DNA of 64,000 bases, taken from NCBI GenBank assembly GCA_023419535.1, contig JAEZXX010000059.1:1-64000 (forward strand). Direction: 5' to 3'. Below, piece by piece: positions 18,088-25,039 of the stretch. The stretch's first letter is position 1; each line of letters begins with the position of its first letter. The notes under the pieces were generated by a model. That model made no database searches, was not told where the DNA came from, and saw only the letters and a list, made by a program, of their open reading frames with translations. The translations under genes were made by a program, and so were the position numbers. This stretch comes from Pseudomonadota bacterium. Lineage in GTDB: Bacteria > Pseudomonadota > Alphaproteobacteria > Rhizobiales > Rhizobiaceae.

Positions 18088-18372
18088 GTGCTCGACATTG
18101 AATTCGATCCGGGGAAGGACGAGATCAACATTCGTAAGCATGGAGTTTCGCTCGGCCGCGCGGCCGACCTTCTTGTCGAAGCGTTCCTCCTCGACAGCCG
18201 TGTCGACTATGGCGAAGAACGGTTCCGTGCCTACGGGACGATCGATGGACTGGATTACTGCCTTGGCTGTACGATCCGCGATGAGCGTGTCCGGGCGATC
18301 ACCCTGAGACGCGCTCACGCAAAGGAGATGAGACGTCATGTCCCGCATCCCAGACTTCGAACCCCTCATTGA
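18088..18372 (+). CDS. brnT: BrnT family toxin
   Basis: 94-residue BrnT-type ribonuclease toxin (RelE-like fold) of the type II BrnT-BrnA module. IEFDPGKDEINIRKHGVSL at the N-terminus is the BrnT signature; later come RFRAYGTIDG and a TLRRAHAKE segment matching the usual C-terminal SxRxA region. It starts with GTG 18088, 3 nt after metW, and overlaps the antitoxin gene by 35 nt. The gene pair looks less GC-rich than metXW, suggesting transfer. The overlap and order (toxin first) are normal for brnTA. Confidence 0.85.
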   Translation: MLDIEFDPGKDEINIRKHGVSLGRAADLLVEAFLLDSRVDYGEERFRAYGTIDGLDYCLGCTIRDERVRAITLRRAHAKEMRRHVPHPRLRTPH

Positions 18373-18601
18373 CGATGAGAACCCCGAGTGGACAGAGGAA
18401 GATTTCGCGCGTGCTCGCCCGGCGAGCGAATTGCCGCCTCATATCCTGCGCGCCTTTCCGAAGACCGTCGAGGCGCTGGCTCGACGGCGGGTTGACGTGA
18501 CGGTGAAGCTCGGCCAGGACGTCATCGCCTACTACAAGTCGCGCTCGGAGGATTGGCACGCCGAGATCGACGCCGTCCTCCGGCGCGCGATGGAGCGCTG
18601 A
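18338..18601 (+). CDS. brnA: BrnA family antitoxin
   Basis: 87-residue antitoxin. The N-terminal acidic part (LIDDENPEWTEEDFARA) is the region that wraps the toxin in this family; the C-terminal half (VDVTVKLGQDVIAYYKS, then AEIDAVLRRAM) is the ribbon-helix-helix-like DNA-binding part that autoregulates the operon. It overlaps brnT by 35 nt in a different frame and ends one base before the stop codon of the convergent tctC-type gene. No separate promoter or operator is obvious because the upstream region lies inside metW. Confidence 0.85.
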   Translation: MSRIPDFEPLIDDENPEWTEEDFARARPASELPPHILRAFPKTVEALARRRVDVTVKLGQDVIAYYKSRSEDWHAEIDAVLRRAMER

Positions 18602-18602
18602 G

Positions 18603-19586
18603 CTACTCCAGCCGGATGTCCGCCGCGCGGACGATCTCGCCGTATCTGGCGATCTCGCTCTCGATGAAGTCGGCGAACTCCCGCGGGGACGAAGGGGCGA
18701 CGTCGGAGCCCTGCGCGGCCATCGCCTCCTGGAAGCGATCCGAGGCGAGGGCGTCGCGGATGTCGGCGTTGAGGCGCTCGACGATCGTCTCGGGCGTGCC
18801 GGCCGGTGCGAGGATGCCGAACCAGGTCGTGATGTCGAAGCCCTCGAAGCCCTCCTCCCGCATGGTCGGCAGGTCCTGCGCGAAGGCCGAGCGCTCGGCC
18901 GTCGTGACGGCGAGCGCCGTCACCGTCCCGGCGCCGATGTGGCTGGAGGCGGAGGCGAGATTGTCGAAGATGAAGTCGACCTCGCCGGCGAGCACCGCCT
19001 GGAGCGCGGCCGCCGAGCCGCGATAGGGCACGTGCGTCATGGACGCGCCCGTGCGGTCGGCGAGGAGCTCGCCCGCCAGATGCCCGGCGCTGCCCGACGA
19101 GCCGGACGCGTAGGTCAGCCCGCCTTCGGTCGAGCGCGCGAGTTCGGCGAGAGCCTCCACGCTCGCCGCCTCGATCCCCTCGCCGACGACGAGGACGTTC
19201 GGCGTCGTCGCGACGAGGGAGATCGGCACGAAGTCGGCGACCGGGTCGAACGGCATGTCGGGATAGAGCGAGACGTTGATGCCGTGGGTCGACAGCGCGC
19301 CCATGAGCAGCGTGTGGCCGTCGGGTTCGGACTTCGCGACGAAGTCGGCGCCGATGTTGCCGCCGGCGCCCGAGCGGTTGTCGACGATGACCGGCTGGCC
19401 GAGCGTGCCCTCCAGTTCGTTGGCGACGATGCGCGCCGCGGTGTCCAGCGTGCCGCCCGGCGGGAAGGGCACGACCAGGACGATCGGGCGATCGGGATAG
19501 GAGGCGTCCTGGGCTGCGGCCGGGACTGCGGCGAGCGAAAGGGCCGTCGCCGCCAGGACGGCGAGCGTGCGGATCGGAAACGGCAT
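18603..19586 (-). CDS. tripartite tricarboxylate transporter substrate-binding protein (Bug/TctC family)
   Basis: 327-residue periplasmic binding protein of the Bug/TctC family. A signal peptide ends near AAAQDA (about residue 26), followed by the family block YPDRPIVLVVPFPPGGTLD near 30, IVDNRSGAGGNIGADFVA near 66-83, PYRGSAAALQ near 178 and FDNLAS near 200. GGAGGA precedes ATG 19586. No tctA or tctB membrane components flank it, so it is an orphan binding protein that may use distant permeases or act as a sensor; orphan Bug proteins are common in some proteobacteria. Ligand cannot be told from sequence. Confidence 0.9.
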   Translation of the reverse strand: MPFPIRTLAVLAATALSLAAVPAAAQDASYPDRPIVLVVPFPPGGTLDTAARIVANELEGTLGQPVIVDNRSGAGGNIGADFVAKSEPDGHTLLMGALSTHGINVSLYPDMPFDPVADFVPISLVATTPNVLVVGEGIEAASVEALAELARSTEGGLTYASGSSGSAGHLAGELLADRTGASMTHVPYRGSAAALQAVLAGEVDFIFDNLASASSHIGAGTVTALAVTTAERSAFAQDLPTMREEGFEGFDITTWFGILAPAGTPETIVERLNADIRDALASDRFQEAMAAQGSDVAPSSPREFADFIESEIARYGEIVRAADIRLE

Positions 19587-19678
19587 GGCAGGTCCTCCAG
19601 CCTGATAAGCGAGGCGAACGTTCTGGCGTCCGCCGCCCGCGTTGGCAAGGGATCCTTATGGCCGCACGCCGCCTGCGG

Positions 19679-20443
19679 TCATCGCTCTCCGCGGTTCACG
19701 GCCGCGCCCTGCGGCACGAGGGCGGGGCGGGTCCTGCGGATGCGCGCCTTCTCGTCCTTGGTCACCGCGAGGCCCCGATAGACCAGCTTGGTCGCCTCGA
19801 TGGCGATGACGCCGGAGATGAGCGGCCAGAAGCGCCGGCCCGCCCGCTCCAGCGGTGCGGCGAGCGAGAGGAGGGCGTCCCGCTCGAAGGGCGGGAAGAG
19901 CAGCGCCTCGGAGAAACCCGAGGGCGTGAACATCGCCTCGCGCAGGAGCCGCGAGAGCTGCCCGCGCGACCAGGGTCGCCCGGAGCCGAAGGGCGTGTGG
20001 TCGAATTGCGCCCAGAGCCCGCGCCGGTTCGGCACGACGAGGACGAGCCGCCCGTTCGGCGCGAGAACCCGCCAGATTTCGCGAAGGACGCGCTCGGGGT
20101 CCTCGGCGAATTCCAGCCCGTGGACCATCAGGACGCGATCCACGCAGGCGTCGCCGAGCGGCAGCTCGTCGGGTTCGACGAGGACGGTGCGCGATCGTCC
20201 CGTTGCCGGCCAGCGGACGGCCCCCTGCGCGGCCGGCATGAAGGCGAGCGTGCGCTCGGCGTCCGCCGTCAGGCGGTCGAGCAGCGGCAGCGCGTAGCCG
20301 ATCCCGATCAGCCGTTCGTCCTGGATCGGCCGCCAGAGCGGCGTCAGCGCGACGCCGATCGAACGCGCCGCCGCCTGCCCGAGGCGAGTCGCGTAGAAGG
20401 CGCGAAGGTCGACGATGTCGGCGTTCGTGGAAGGCGGGACCAT
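19679..20443 (-). CDS. class I SAM-dependent methyltransferase
   Basis: 254-residue protein with a methyltransferase-11-like core: GIGYALPLL near residue 47 takes the place of the usual GxGxG loop, the acidic region is LVEPDELPLGDACVDRVLMVHGLEF near 88-112, and REIWRVLAPNGRLVLVVPN near 120-138 is the conserved post-motif region. The loop after the first strand is atypical, so substrate and even activity are uncertain. The C-terminus is basic. This gene is regularly found next to gloB in Hyphomicrobiales, and it is divergent from gloB here. Confidence 0.8.
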   Translation of the reverse strand: MVPPSTNADIVDLRAFYATRLGQAAARSIGVALTPLWRPIQDERLIGIGYALPLLDRLTADAERTLAFMPAAQGAVRWPATGRSRTVLVEPDELPLGDACVDRVLMVHGLEFAEDPERVLREIWRVLAPNGRLVLVVPNRRGLWAQFDHTPFGSGRPWSRGQLSRLLREAMFTPSGFSEALLFPPFERDALLSLAAPLERAGRRFWPLISGVIAIEATKLVYRGLAVTKDEKARIRRTRPALVPQGAAVNRGER

Positions 20444-20556
20444 TGCCGGGGAGCCTACAGAAGCGCGGGCCTCACCGGAAGCCCGCGGGGGGCGATGCCG
20501 CGCGGCGCGTCCGCGCTATGTGCGGCCTTCGAGACCATCGAGGGGAGGGCCGAACC

Positions 20557-21327
20557 ATGGGTGCCATCGAGATCCGCCAATTCATGTGCCGGAGCGACAA
20601 TTTCGGCGTGCTCGTCCACGACGCGGCGGAGGGAGCGACGATCGCCATCGACGCGCCCGAGGAGGCGCCGATCCTCGCGGCGCTGGAGCGCGAGGGTTGG
20701 ACGCCGACCCACATCCTGACCACGCACAAGCACGGCGACCATGTGGAGGCGAACGAGGCTCTGAAGGCGAAATTCGGGGTCGAGATCGTCGGGCCGCAGG
20801 GCGAGGCGGGCTCGATCCCCGGTCTCGATCGGACCGTGAAGGGCGGCGACCGGTTCCGGATCGGCTCGGTCGACGTCGAAGTGATCGACACGCCGGGCCA
20901 CACGCTCGGGTCGGTCTCCTATTATCTGCCCGGCGCCGAGGCGCTGTTCGCCGGCGACGCGCTCTTCTCCATGGGGTGCGGCCGTCTTCTGGAGGGCAGC
21001 CCCGAGATGCTCTGGGAGAGCCTGAAGCGCCTGCGCGAACTGCCCGAGACCACGATGGTCTATTGCGGCCACGAATACACCGCCAAGAACGCGGCCTTCG
21101 CGGTCGAGGTCGATCCGGGCAACACGAAACTCCGGGAACGCGTGCGGCAGGTGGAGGACCTTCGCGTGGCGCACAAGGCCACGCTGCCGGTCAGCCTGAA
21201 GAAGGAGCTGCGGACCAACCCGTTCCTGCGCGCCGACGATCCGGAGCTGGCCGTCGCGCTCGGAATGGAGGGCGCGGACCCCACCCAGATATTTGCGGCG
21301 TTGCGAAAGAGGCGCGACACGTTTTGA
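20557..21327 (+). CDS. gloB: hydroxyacylglutathione hydrolase (glyoxalase II)
   Basis: Metallo-beta-lactamase-fold hydrolase of 256 residues that releases lactate and glutathione from S-lactoylglutathione, the second step of methylglyoxal detoxification. The metal-binding motif is THKHGDHVEAN near residue 55 (first His replaced in spacing as in other GloB), then TPGHTLGS near 113, FAGDALFSMGCGR near 132 and YCGHEYT near 170; the C-terminal KKELRTNPFLR is the glutathione-binding HAGH domain. ATG 20557 follows GGGGAGGG. The stop overlaps the TTG start of the cupin gene. Confidence 0.94.
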   Translation: MGAIEIRQFMCRSDNFGVLVHDAAEGATIAIDAPEEAPILAALEREGWTPTHILTTHKHGDHVEANEALKAKFGVEIVGPQGEAGSIPGLDRTVKGGDRFRIGSVDVEVIDTPGHTLGSVSYYLPGAEALFAGDALFSMGCGRLLEGSPEMLWESLKRLRELPETTMVYCGHEYTAKNAAFAVEVDPGNTKLRERVRQVEDLRVAHKATLPVSLKKELRTNPFLRADDPELAVALGMEGADPTQIFAALRKRRDTF

Positions 21328-21773
21328 CGAGCGCCCGCGACCTCATCGCCCGTCTGAAGCTCCAGCCCCACCCCGAGGGCGGCTGGTATCGGGAGACCTT
21401 TCGCGACGAAGCCGTTGATGGGGAGGGGCGGGCGCGCTCGACCGCGATCTACTTCCTCCTCGACGTCGGCGAGACGTCGGAGTGGCACCGCGTGATCGAC
21501 GCCGCCGAGACCTGGCACTTCTATGCCGGCGCGCCGCTGGCGCTGACGGTCTCGCCGAACGGGCACGACGCGATGAGCCACCGGCTCGGGCCCGACGTGC
21601 TGGGGGGCGAGGCGCCGCAGTTCACCGTGCCGGCCGGTTGGTGGCAGACGGCGACGAGCCTCGGCGCCTTCACCCTCGTCGGCTGCACGGTCGCGCCGGG
21701 CTTTCGCTTCGAAAGCTTCGAGATGGCGCCGCCGGGATGGCGACCGACCCCGCGCGCGCCGGTCGCGCGGTAG
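21324..21773 (+). CDS. DUF985 family cupin protein
   Basis: 149-residue cupin-fold protein of the DUF985 family. HPEGGWYRETF near residue 13, YFLLDVGETSEWHRV near 38-52, WHFYAG near 60 and the C-terminal GWWQTA, LVGCTVAPGF and FEMAPPG are family signatures. The only suitable start is TTG 21324, overlapping the gloB stop as TTGA, so translation is probably coupled. Some members are annotated as lyase or sugar-binding cupins, but no reaction is established. Histidines in EWHRV and TWHFYAG may bind metal. Confidence 0.85.
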   Translation: MTSARDLIARLKLQPHPEGGWYRETFRDEAVDGEGRARSTAIYFLLDVGETSEWHRVIDAAETWHFYAGAPLALTVSPNGHDAMSHRLGPDVLGGEAPQFTVPAGWWQTATSLGAFTLVGCTVAPGFRFESFEMAPPGWRPTPRAPVAR

Positions 21774-21778
21774 GCCGC

Positions 21779-22651
21779 TCAGCCGCGCCGCGCCAGACGA
21801 CGGAACAGCGGCAGGGCGGCGAGCGCGGCCCCTGTCGTGATCAGCGCGGCGGCGAGGAGCAGCGTGGGGCTCGCCTGCGCTTCCCCGAACAGGATGAGGA
21901 CGAAGGTGGACAGCAGCGGCGCGGCGTAGCTCGCCGCGCCCAGAAGCTGGATGTCGCCGCGCTTCACTCCGTGGTCCCAGGTGTAGAAGGCCGCGCCGAC
22001 GGGCAGCAGCCCGAGCAGGATGACCGCCGTCCACTGCGCGGTGTCCTGCGGCCAGACGGTTGTCTCGAAGATGAGATGCGAGAGGAGCGAGAGGATGGCG
22101 GTCGCCGCGCAGAACCCCGTGACGACGTCGGTCGGCACCTCGGCGAATCGTCGCGACAGGAGCGAATAGCTCGCCCAGAAGAGGGCGCAGAGCCCGGCCA
22201 GCGCATAGCCGAGCCCCGCCTCGCCCGAAAAATCGAGCCCGCCCGAACGGCCGGCGATCACGAGCCCGGCGCCGCAAAGGCCCAGAAGCGCCCCGACGAG
22301 ATGGAACCAGCGCAGCCGCTCGCCCGGCAGCATGGCCGAGCCGAGGACGATGAGGAGCGGCCAGAGATAGGCGACGAGGCTCGCCTCGGCCGCCGGCGCG
22401 TTTCGCAGCGCCGCGAAATACAGGGCATGATAGCCGAACAGACCGATCACCCCGAGCGCCCAGACGCGCGGCGGCTGGCGGAAGACCGAAAGGCGCGCTC
22501 CCCGCACCTTGAAGGCCAGGAGGCCGACGAGCGTCCCCACCGCGAAGGTCATGGCGTTCAGCTGAAGCGGCGGGACCGTTCCGGTGCGGGCGGTGAGGAG
22601 CGCCAGGAGCGCCCACATCAGGATGGCCGTGAGGCCGACGAGCGTTGCCAT
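21779..22651 (-). CDS. DMT superfamily transporter (EamA, YddG-like)
   Basis: 290-residue inner-membrane protein with about ten predicted membrane helices in two EamA repeats. The sequence AILMWALLALLTA at the N-terminus, GYHALYFAALRNAPAAEASLVAYLWPLLIVL near 75-105 and the second-repeat YTWDHGVKRGDIQLLGAASY resemble YddG-type exporters of aromatic amino acids or related metabolites, but substrate is not certain. ATG 22651 has only a weak ribosome site. It converges on the cupin gene 5 nt away and is divergent from rpmB. Confidence 0.87.
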   Translation of the reverse strand: MATLVGLTAILMWALLALLTARTGTVPPLQLNAMTFAVGTLVGLLAFKVRGARLSVFRQPPRVWALGVIGLFGYHALYFAALRNAPAAEASLVAYLWPLLIVLGSAMLPGERLRWFHLVGALLGLCGAGLVIAGRSGGLDFSGEAGLGYALAGLCALFWASYSLLSRRFAEVPTDVVTGFCAATAILSLLSHLIFETTVWPQDTAQWTAVILLGLLPVGAAFYTWDHGVKRGDIQLLGAASYAAPLLSTFVLILFGEAQASPTLLLAAALITTGAALAALPLFRRLARRG

Positions 22652-22772
22652 GTCGGGTGCCAGCGATTGGAACGGGGCGTGTGCGGTCCGGCCGGACGGC
22701 GCGGTTCGCCCTGCGCTACCACCGCCGCGCCGCGAAGGACAGCCGGGCGCCGGGGGCGGCGAGCGCTTCGGC

Positions 22773-22801
22773 TTGACAGGAACGCCCTCTCTCTCTAAGG
22801 A
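22773..22801 (+). promoter_or_regulatory. candidate promoter of rpmB
   Basis: TTGACA at 22773-22778, a 17-bp spacer and TAAGGA at 22796-22801. The -35 is a consensus match and the -10 is weak, as is usual in GC-rich alphaproteobacteria. It lies about 100 bp before the rpmB start in a gap without genes. Confidence 0.5.
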
Positions 22802-22900
22802 CGCATTCGAATTTCCGGTCATGGCCGATCGAGGATGCGTGCGTGTAGAGCGCCGCCAACGGATGCCATGGCAGAGCTGAAACGTGAGAAGGTGAACTCC

Positions 22901-23203
22901 ATGTCGCGCGTGTGCGAGCTGACCGGCAAGGCGGTCCAGACCGGCAACAATGTGAGCCACGCGAACAACAAGACGCGTCGCCGCTTCCTGCCGAACCTTT
23001 GCAACGTCACGCTGATCTCCGACTCGCTCGGCCAGCGGTTCCGCCTGCGCATCTCGGCGCACGCGCTGCGTTCGGTCGAGCATCGCGGCGGCCTCGACGC
23101 CTTCCTGACCAAGGCGAACGAGAAGGAGCTGTCGCAGCGCGCCCGTCTCTTGAAGCGCCAGATCGCCAAGAAGACGACCGGCGAGACCGCCGCCGCGGCC
23201 TGA
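22901..23203 (+). CDS. rpmB: 50S ribosomal protein L28
   Basis: 100-residue ribosomal protein L28. SRVCELTGKAVQTGNNVSHA at the N-terminus and NKTRRRFLPNLCNV are the L28 signature; the C-terminal Lys/Arg-rich LKRQIAKKT tail is typical of the longer alphaproteobacterial form. ATG 22901 is preceded by AGAAGG. The gene stands alone with its own candidate promoter upstream and a strong terminator hairpin 25 nt downstream. Identification is certain. Confidence 0.98.
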   Translation: MSRVCELTGKAVQTGNNVSHANNKTRRRFLPNLCNVTLISDSLGQRFRLRISAHALRSVEHRGGLDAFLTKANEKELSQRARLLKRQIAKKTTGETAAAA

Positions 23204-23227
23204 CGCCGTCGGACATCTTCGAATTTG

Positions 23228-23258
23228 GAAGGCCTCGCTTCGCGGCGGGGCCTTCTTT
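23228..23258 (+). terminator. rho-independent terminator of rpmB
   Basis: Eleven-base-pair stem GAAGGCCTCGC (23228-23238) with GCGGGGCCTTC (23245-23255), one G.U pair, six-base loop, followed directly by TTT. It ends rpmB transcription just before the yhhQ leader. Confidence 0.75.
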
Positions 23259-23289
23259 CGTGAGACGAGGGGCCCTCTTTGTCCCGGAT

Positions 23290-23323
23290 GCTGGTGCCAT
23301 ACCCCAGCCTAAAAAAATGGAAG
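23290..23323 (+). promoter_or_regulatory. probable preQ1-I riboswitch
   Basis: A compact H-type pseudoknot is visible in the yhhQ leader. Stem P1 is GCTGG (23290-23294) with CCAGC (23304-23308), five perfect pairs. The loop TGCCATACC holds CCAT (23297-23300), which can pair with ATGG (23317-23320) after an A-rich tract CTAAAAAAA (23309-23317). This is the preQ1-I layout: short P1, C-rich loop end (ACCCC), A-rich tail, then the loop-tail pseudoknot. The tail includes GGAAG (23319-23323), the apparent Shine-Dalgarno of yhhQ ten bases before its ATG, so ligand binding should block translation. The downstream gene is a queuosine-precursor transporter, a known target of this class. Confidence 0.75.
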
Positions 23324-23332
23324 CACGCCGCT

Positions 23333-24022
23333 ATGACATCGCTCCGCGCCTACGCGCTGCCCGTCCTTGCCATGACGACGATCGTCATGGCCGCGAACAT
23401 CGCCGTCCAGTTCCCGCTATCGGGAGAGGTCGGGCCGCTGGTGCTCGCCGACATTCTCACCTGGGGCGCCTTCGTCTATCCCTTCGCCTTCGTCGTGACG
23501 GACATCAACAACCGGCTCTTCGGCCCCGTCTTCGCGCGGCGCGTCGTCTATCTCGGCTTCGTCCTGGCGATCCTCTCCTCGATTGTCTTCCCGCCGGTCC
23601 TGCATGCCTTCGGCTGGCTCCAATACGAGACGACCGGCGCGCGGCTGCTGCGCCTGGCGCTCGCCAGCGGCTGCGCCTTCCTGGTGGCGCAGCTGATGGA
23701 CATCGTCGTCTTCAACCGGCTGCGGCAGCTGTCCTGGTGGAAGGCGCCGCTGGCGTCCGGGGTCGTCGGCTCGATGGTCGACACGCTCGTGTTCTTCTCC
23801 GTCGCCTTCGCCGCTTTCTTCGTCGTCCTCGGCCCGAACGACCCCTTCGCGCTGGAGGCCGCGCCCCTGTTCGGCGTGATGACGGGTGCGGAAGCGCCGC
23901 GCTGGATCTCCTGGGCGCTCGGCGACTTCGCGGTGAAGCTGGCGATCGCCCTCTTCGGCCTCGTGCCCTACCGCCTGATCGTCGGGGCCTTCATCCCGTT
24001 CCGCGAGCCGCGGACCGTCTGA
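23333..24022 (+). CDS. yhhQ: queuosine precursor transporter (YhhQ, VUT family)
   Basis: 229-residue inner-membrane protein of the YhhQ/COG1738 family, which imports preQ0/preQ1 for queuosine tRNA modification. About six membrane helices are predicted. Family signatures are ITWGAFVYP-like DILTWGAFVYPFAFVVTD near residue 38-55, FLVAQLMDIVVFNRLR near 118 and the polar SMVDTLVFFSVAF near 145. ATG 23333 is preceded by GGAAG, which lies inside the putative preQ1-I riboswitch tail. The riboswitch strengthens the substrate assignment. Confidence 0.93.
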   Translation: MTSLRAYALPVLAMTTIVMAANIAVQFPLSGEVGPLVLADILTWGAFVYPFAFVVTDINNRLFGPVFARRVVYLGFVLAILSSIVFPPVLHAFGWLQYETTGARLLRLALASGCAFLVAQLMDIVVFNRLRQLSWWKAPLASGVVGSMVDTLVFFSVAFAAFFVVLGPNDPFALEAAPLFGVMTGAEAPRWISWALGDFAVKLAIALFGLVPYRLIVGAFIPFREPRTV

Positions 24023-24031
24023 GGCATCGCG

Positions 24032-24060
24032 TCGACAGCTCGATCGGCCTTGCCTATAGT
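24032..24060 (+). promoter_or_regulatory. candidate promoter of the RelE-like/Shedu-like cassette
   Basis: TCGACA (24032-24037), a 17-bp spacer and TATAGT (24055-24060), just after the yhhQ stop. It would start transcription about 40 bp before the first gene of the cassette, so the pair need not depend on the yhhQ promoter or riboswitch. Confidence 0.5.
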
Positions 24061-24104
24061 TTCGTCCAGCGTGACGATGGCTCGATGACGACACGGGAGC
24101 GGGG

Positions 24105-24368
24105 ATGGCGACTGCTGGCACAGACCATGCTTCGGTCCGGTTGAGCAATACGGCCGCGACGATGCTGAACGCGCTCTTCGGCCAGGACAAGTCCAAGATC
24201 CGCACGGCGATGGCCCAGATCGAGGCTGATATTCGCGATCCGGCGAAGGTTCGCCGCATCGTGGGGCGTGATGGCGTCTATGTGGCGAAGGGCCATGGAA
24301 TGCGCGTCGTCTTCAAGCGAGAGAACGAAGCGGCGGTGATCACGTCGGTCGCGACCGCCGACGGGTGA
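24105..24368 (+). CDS. small RelE/ParE-fold-like protein
   Basis: 87-residue protein I cannot place in a named family. Its layout resembles RelE/ParE toxins: an N-terminal strand (VRLSNTA), two helices (MLNALFGQ, KIRTAMAQIEADIRDP), then a beta sheet with GVYVAKGHGMRVVFKRE and AAVITSVATADG. The RVVF...VITSV strands match the core of that fold, but the catalytic residues of RelE cannot be identified with confidence, so it may be inactive or serve as a partner subunit. The stop overlaps the ATG of the next gene by one base, so the two are probably translated together. No RHH- or Phd-type antitoxin is adjacent. Confidence 0.5.
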   Translation: MATAGTDHASVRLSNTAATMLNALFGQDKSKIRTAMAQIEADIRDPAKVRRIVGRDGVYVAKGHGMRVVFKRENEAAVITSVATADG

Positions 24369-25036
24369 TGGCCTCCGCCTATTTCGATCCCCACCCATTC
24401 GAACTGGCGGCGGCGCAGGCCGAACTCGCGGAGTTCGGCGAGCTTCTCGGCGCGCACGAGGAGCTGGGTGAACGAAGACACGTGTTGGCGAACTTCTCGC
24501 GATGGCGTCAGCTTTGTTCTCTCTTCGGGACGTATCATCCGACATTGGGTGCGGCCGATCTCGTGCGGAGAGAGTTCCGGGTCGGAGCCCATTTCGTCGC
24601 GGATCTGTGTGTTCGCCGAGCCGGCACGGATCGGGTCTGCCTCGTCGAGTTCGAGGGCGCGCGCAAGAACGACATCTTCGCGGCGTCGCGGGCCGGGCGT
24701 CGGGTCGATCCCTGGGGCGCGGCAATGGAAAAGGGCTACAGTCAGGTCATCGACTGGGCCTGGGCGCTCGACACATACCGTGACGCGCCCGATTTCCAGG
24801 ATGCCTTCGGAAGCAGACGCCCGAGCGCGATGGGCGTGCTGGTCGTTGGGCGTTCGACCAGCCTGTCGGATGCGACGCGGCGCGATCGCTGGAACTGGCG
24901 CAGCCGCTGGGCTACGCCGCCGGGCCTCCAGGGTCTGCAACTCTGCACCTATGACGACGTCTACGACTATTTCGACATCCAGATCGCATTAAGGGCGGGC
25001 CGGACTGCCCCTGTCCCGACCGAAGGCTCAGGCTGA
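24368..25036 (+). CDS. Shedu-like DUF4263 nuclease-fold protein
   Basis: 222-residue protein with the features of the DUF4263 domain of Shedu (SduA) anti-phage nucleases. The PD-(D/E)XK-like core is REFRVGAHFVADLCVRR with Asp79, then CLVEFEG with Glu94-X-Glu96; the usual Lys is replaced by Glu, followed by the KNDIF block. YSQVIDWAWAL (Gln126 to Trp130) corresponds to the family Q-x-x-(D/E)-W/Y helix, and MGVLVVGRS near 156 and QLCTYDDVYDYF near 195 match the C-terminal strand pair. It is short, lacking the long variable N-terminal sensor domain of classical Shedu, and may rely on the small upstream protein. Nuclease activity is inferred. Confidence 0.65.
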   Translation: MASAYFDPHPFELAAAQAELAEFGELLGAHEELGERRHVLANFSRWRQLCSLFGTYHPTLGAADLVRREFRVGAHFVADLCVRRAGTDRVCLVEFEGARKNDIFAASRAGRRVDPWGAAMEKGYSQVIDWAWALDTYRDAPDFQDAFGSRRPSAMGVLVVGRSTSLSDATRRDRWNWRSRWATPPGLQGLQLCTYDDVYDYFDIQIALRAGRTAPVPTEGSG

Positions 25037-25039
25037 CGA

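Noticed and set aside
24105..24368. The small protein as the antitoxin of a type II pair
   Set aside because: It has no RHH, HTH or Phd-like DNA-binding pattern; its strand order is closer to RelE/ParE toxins.
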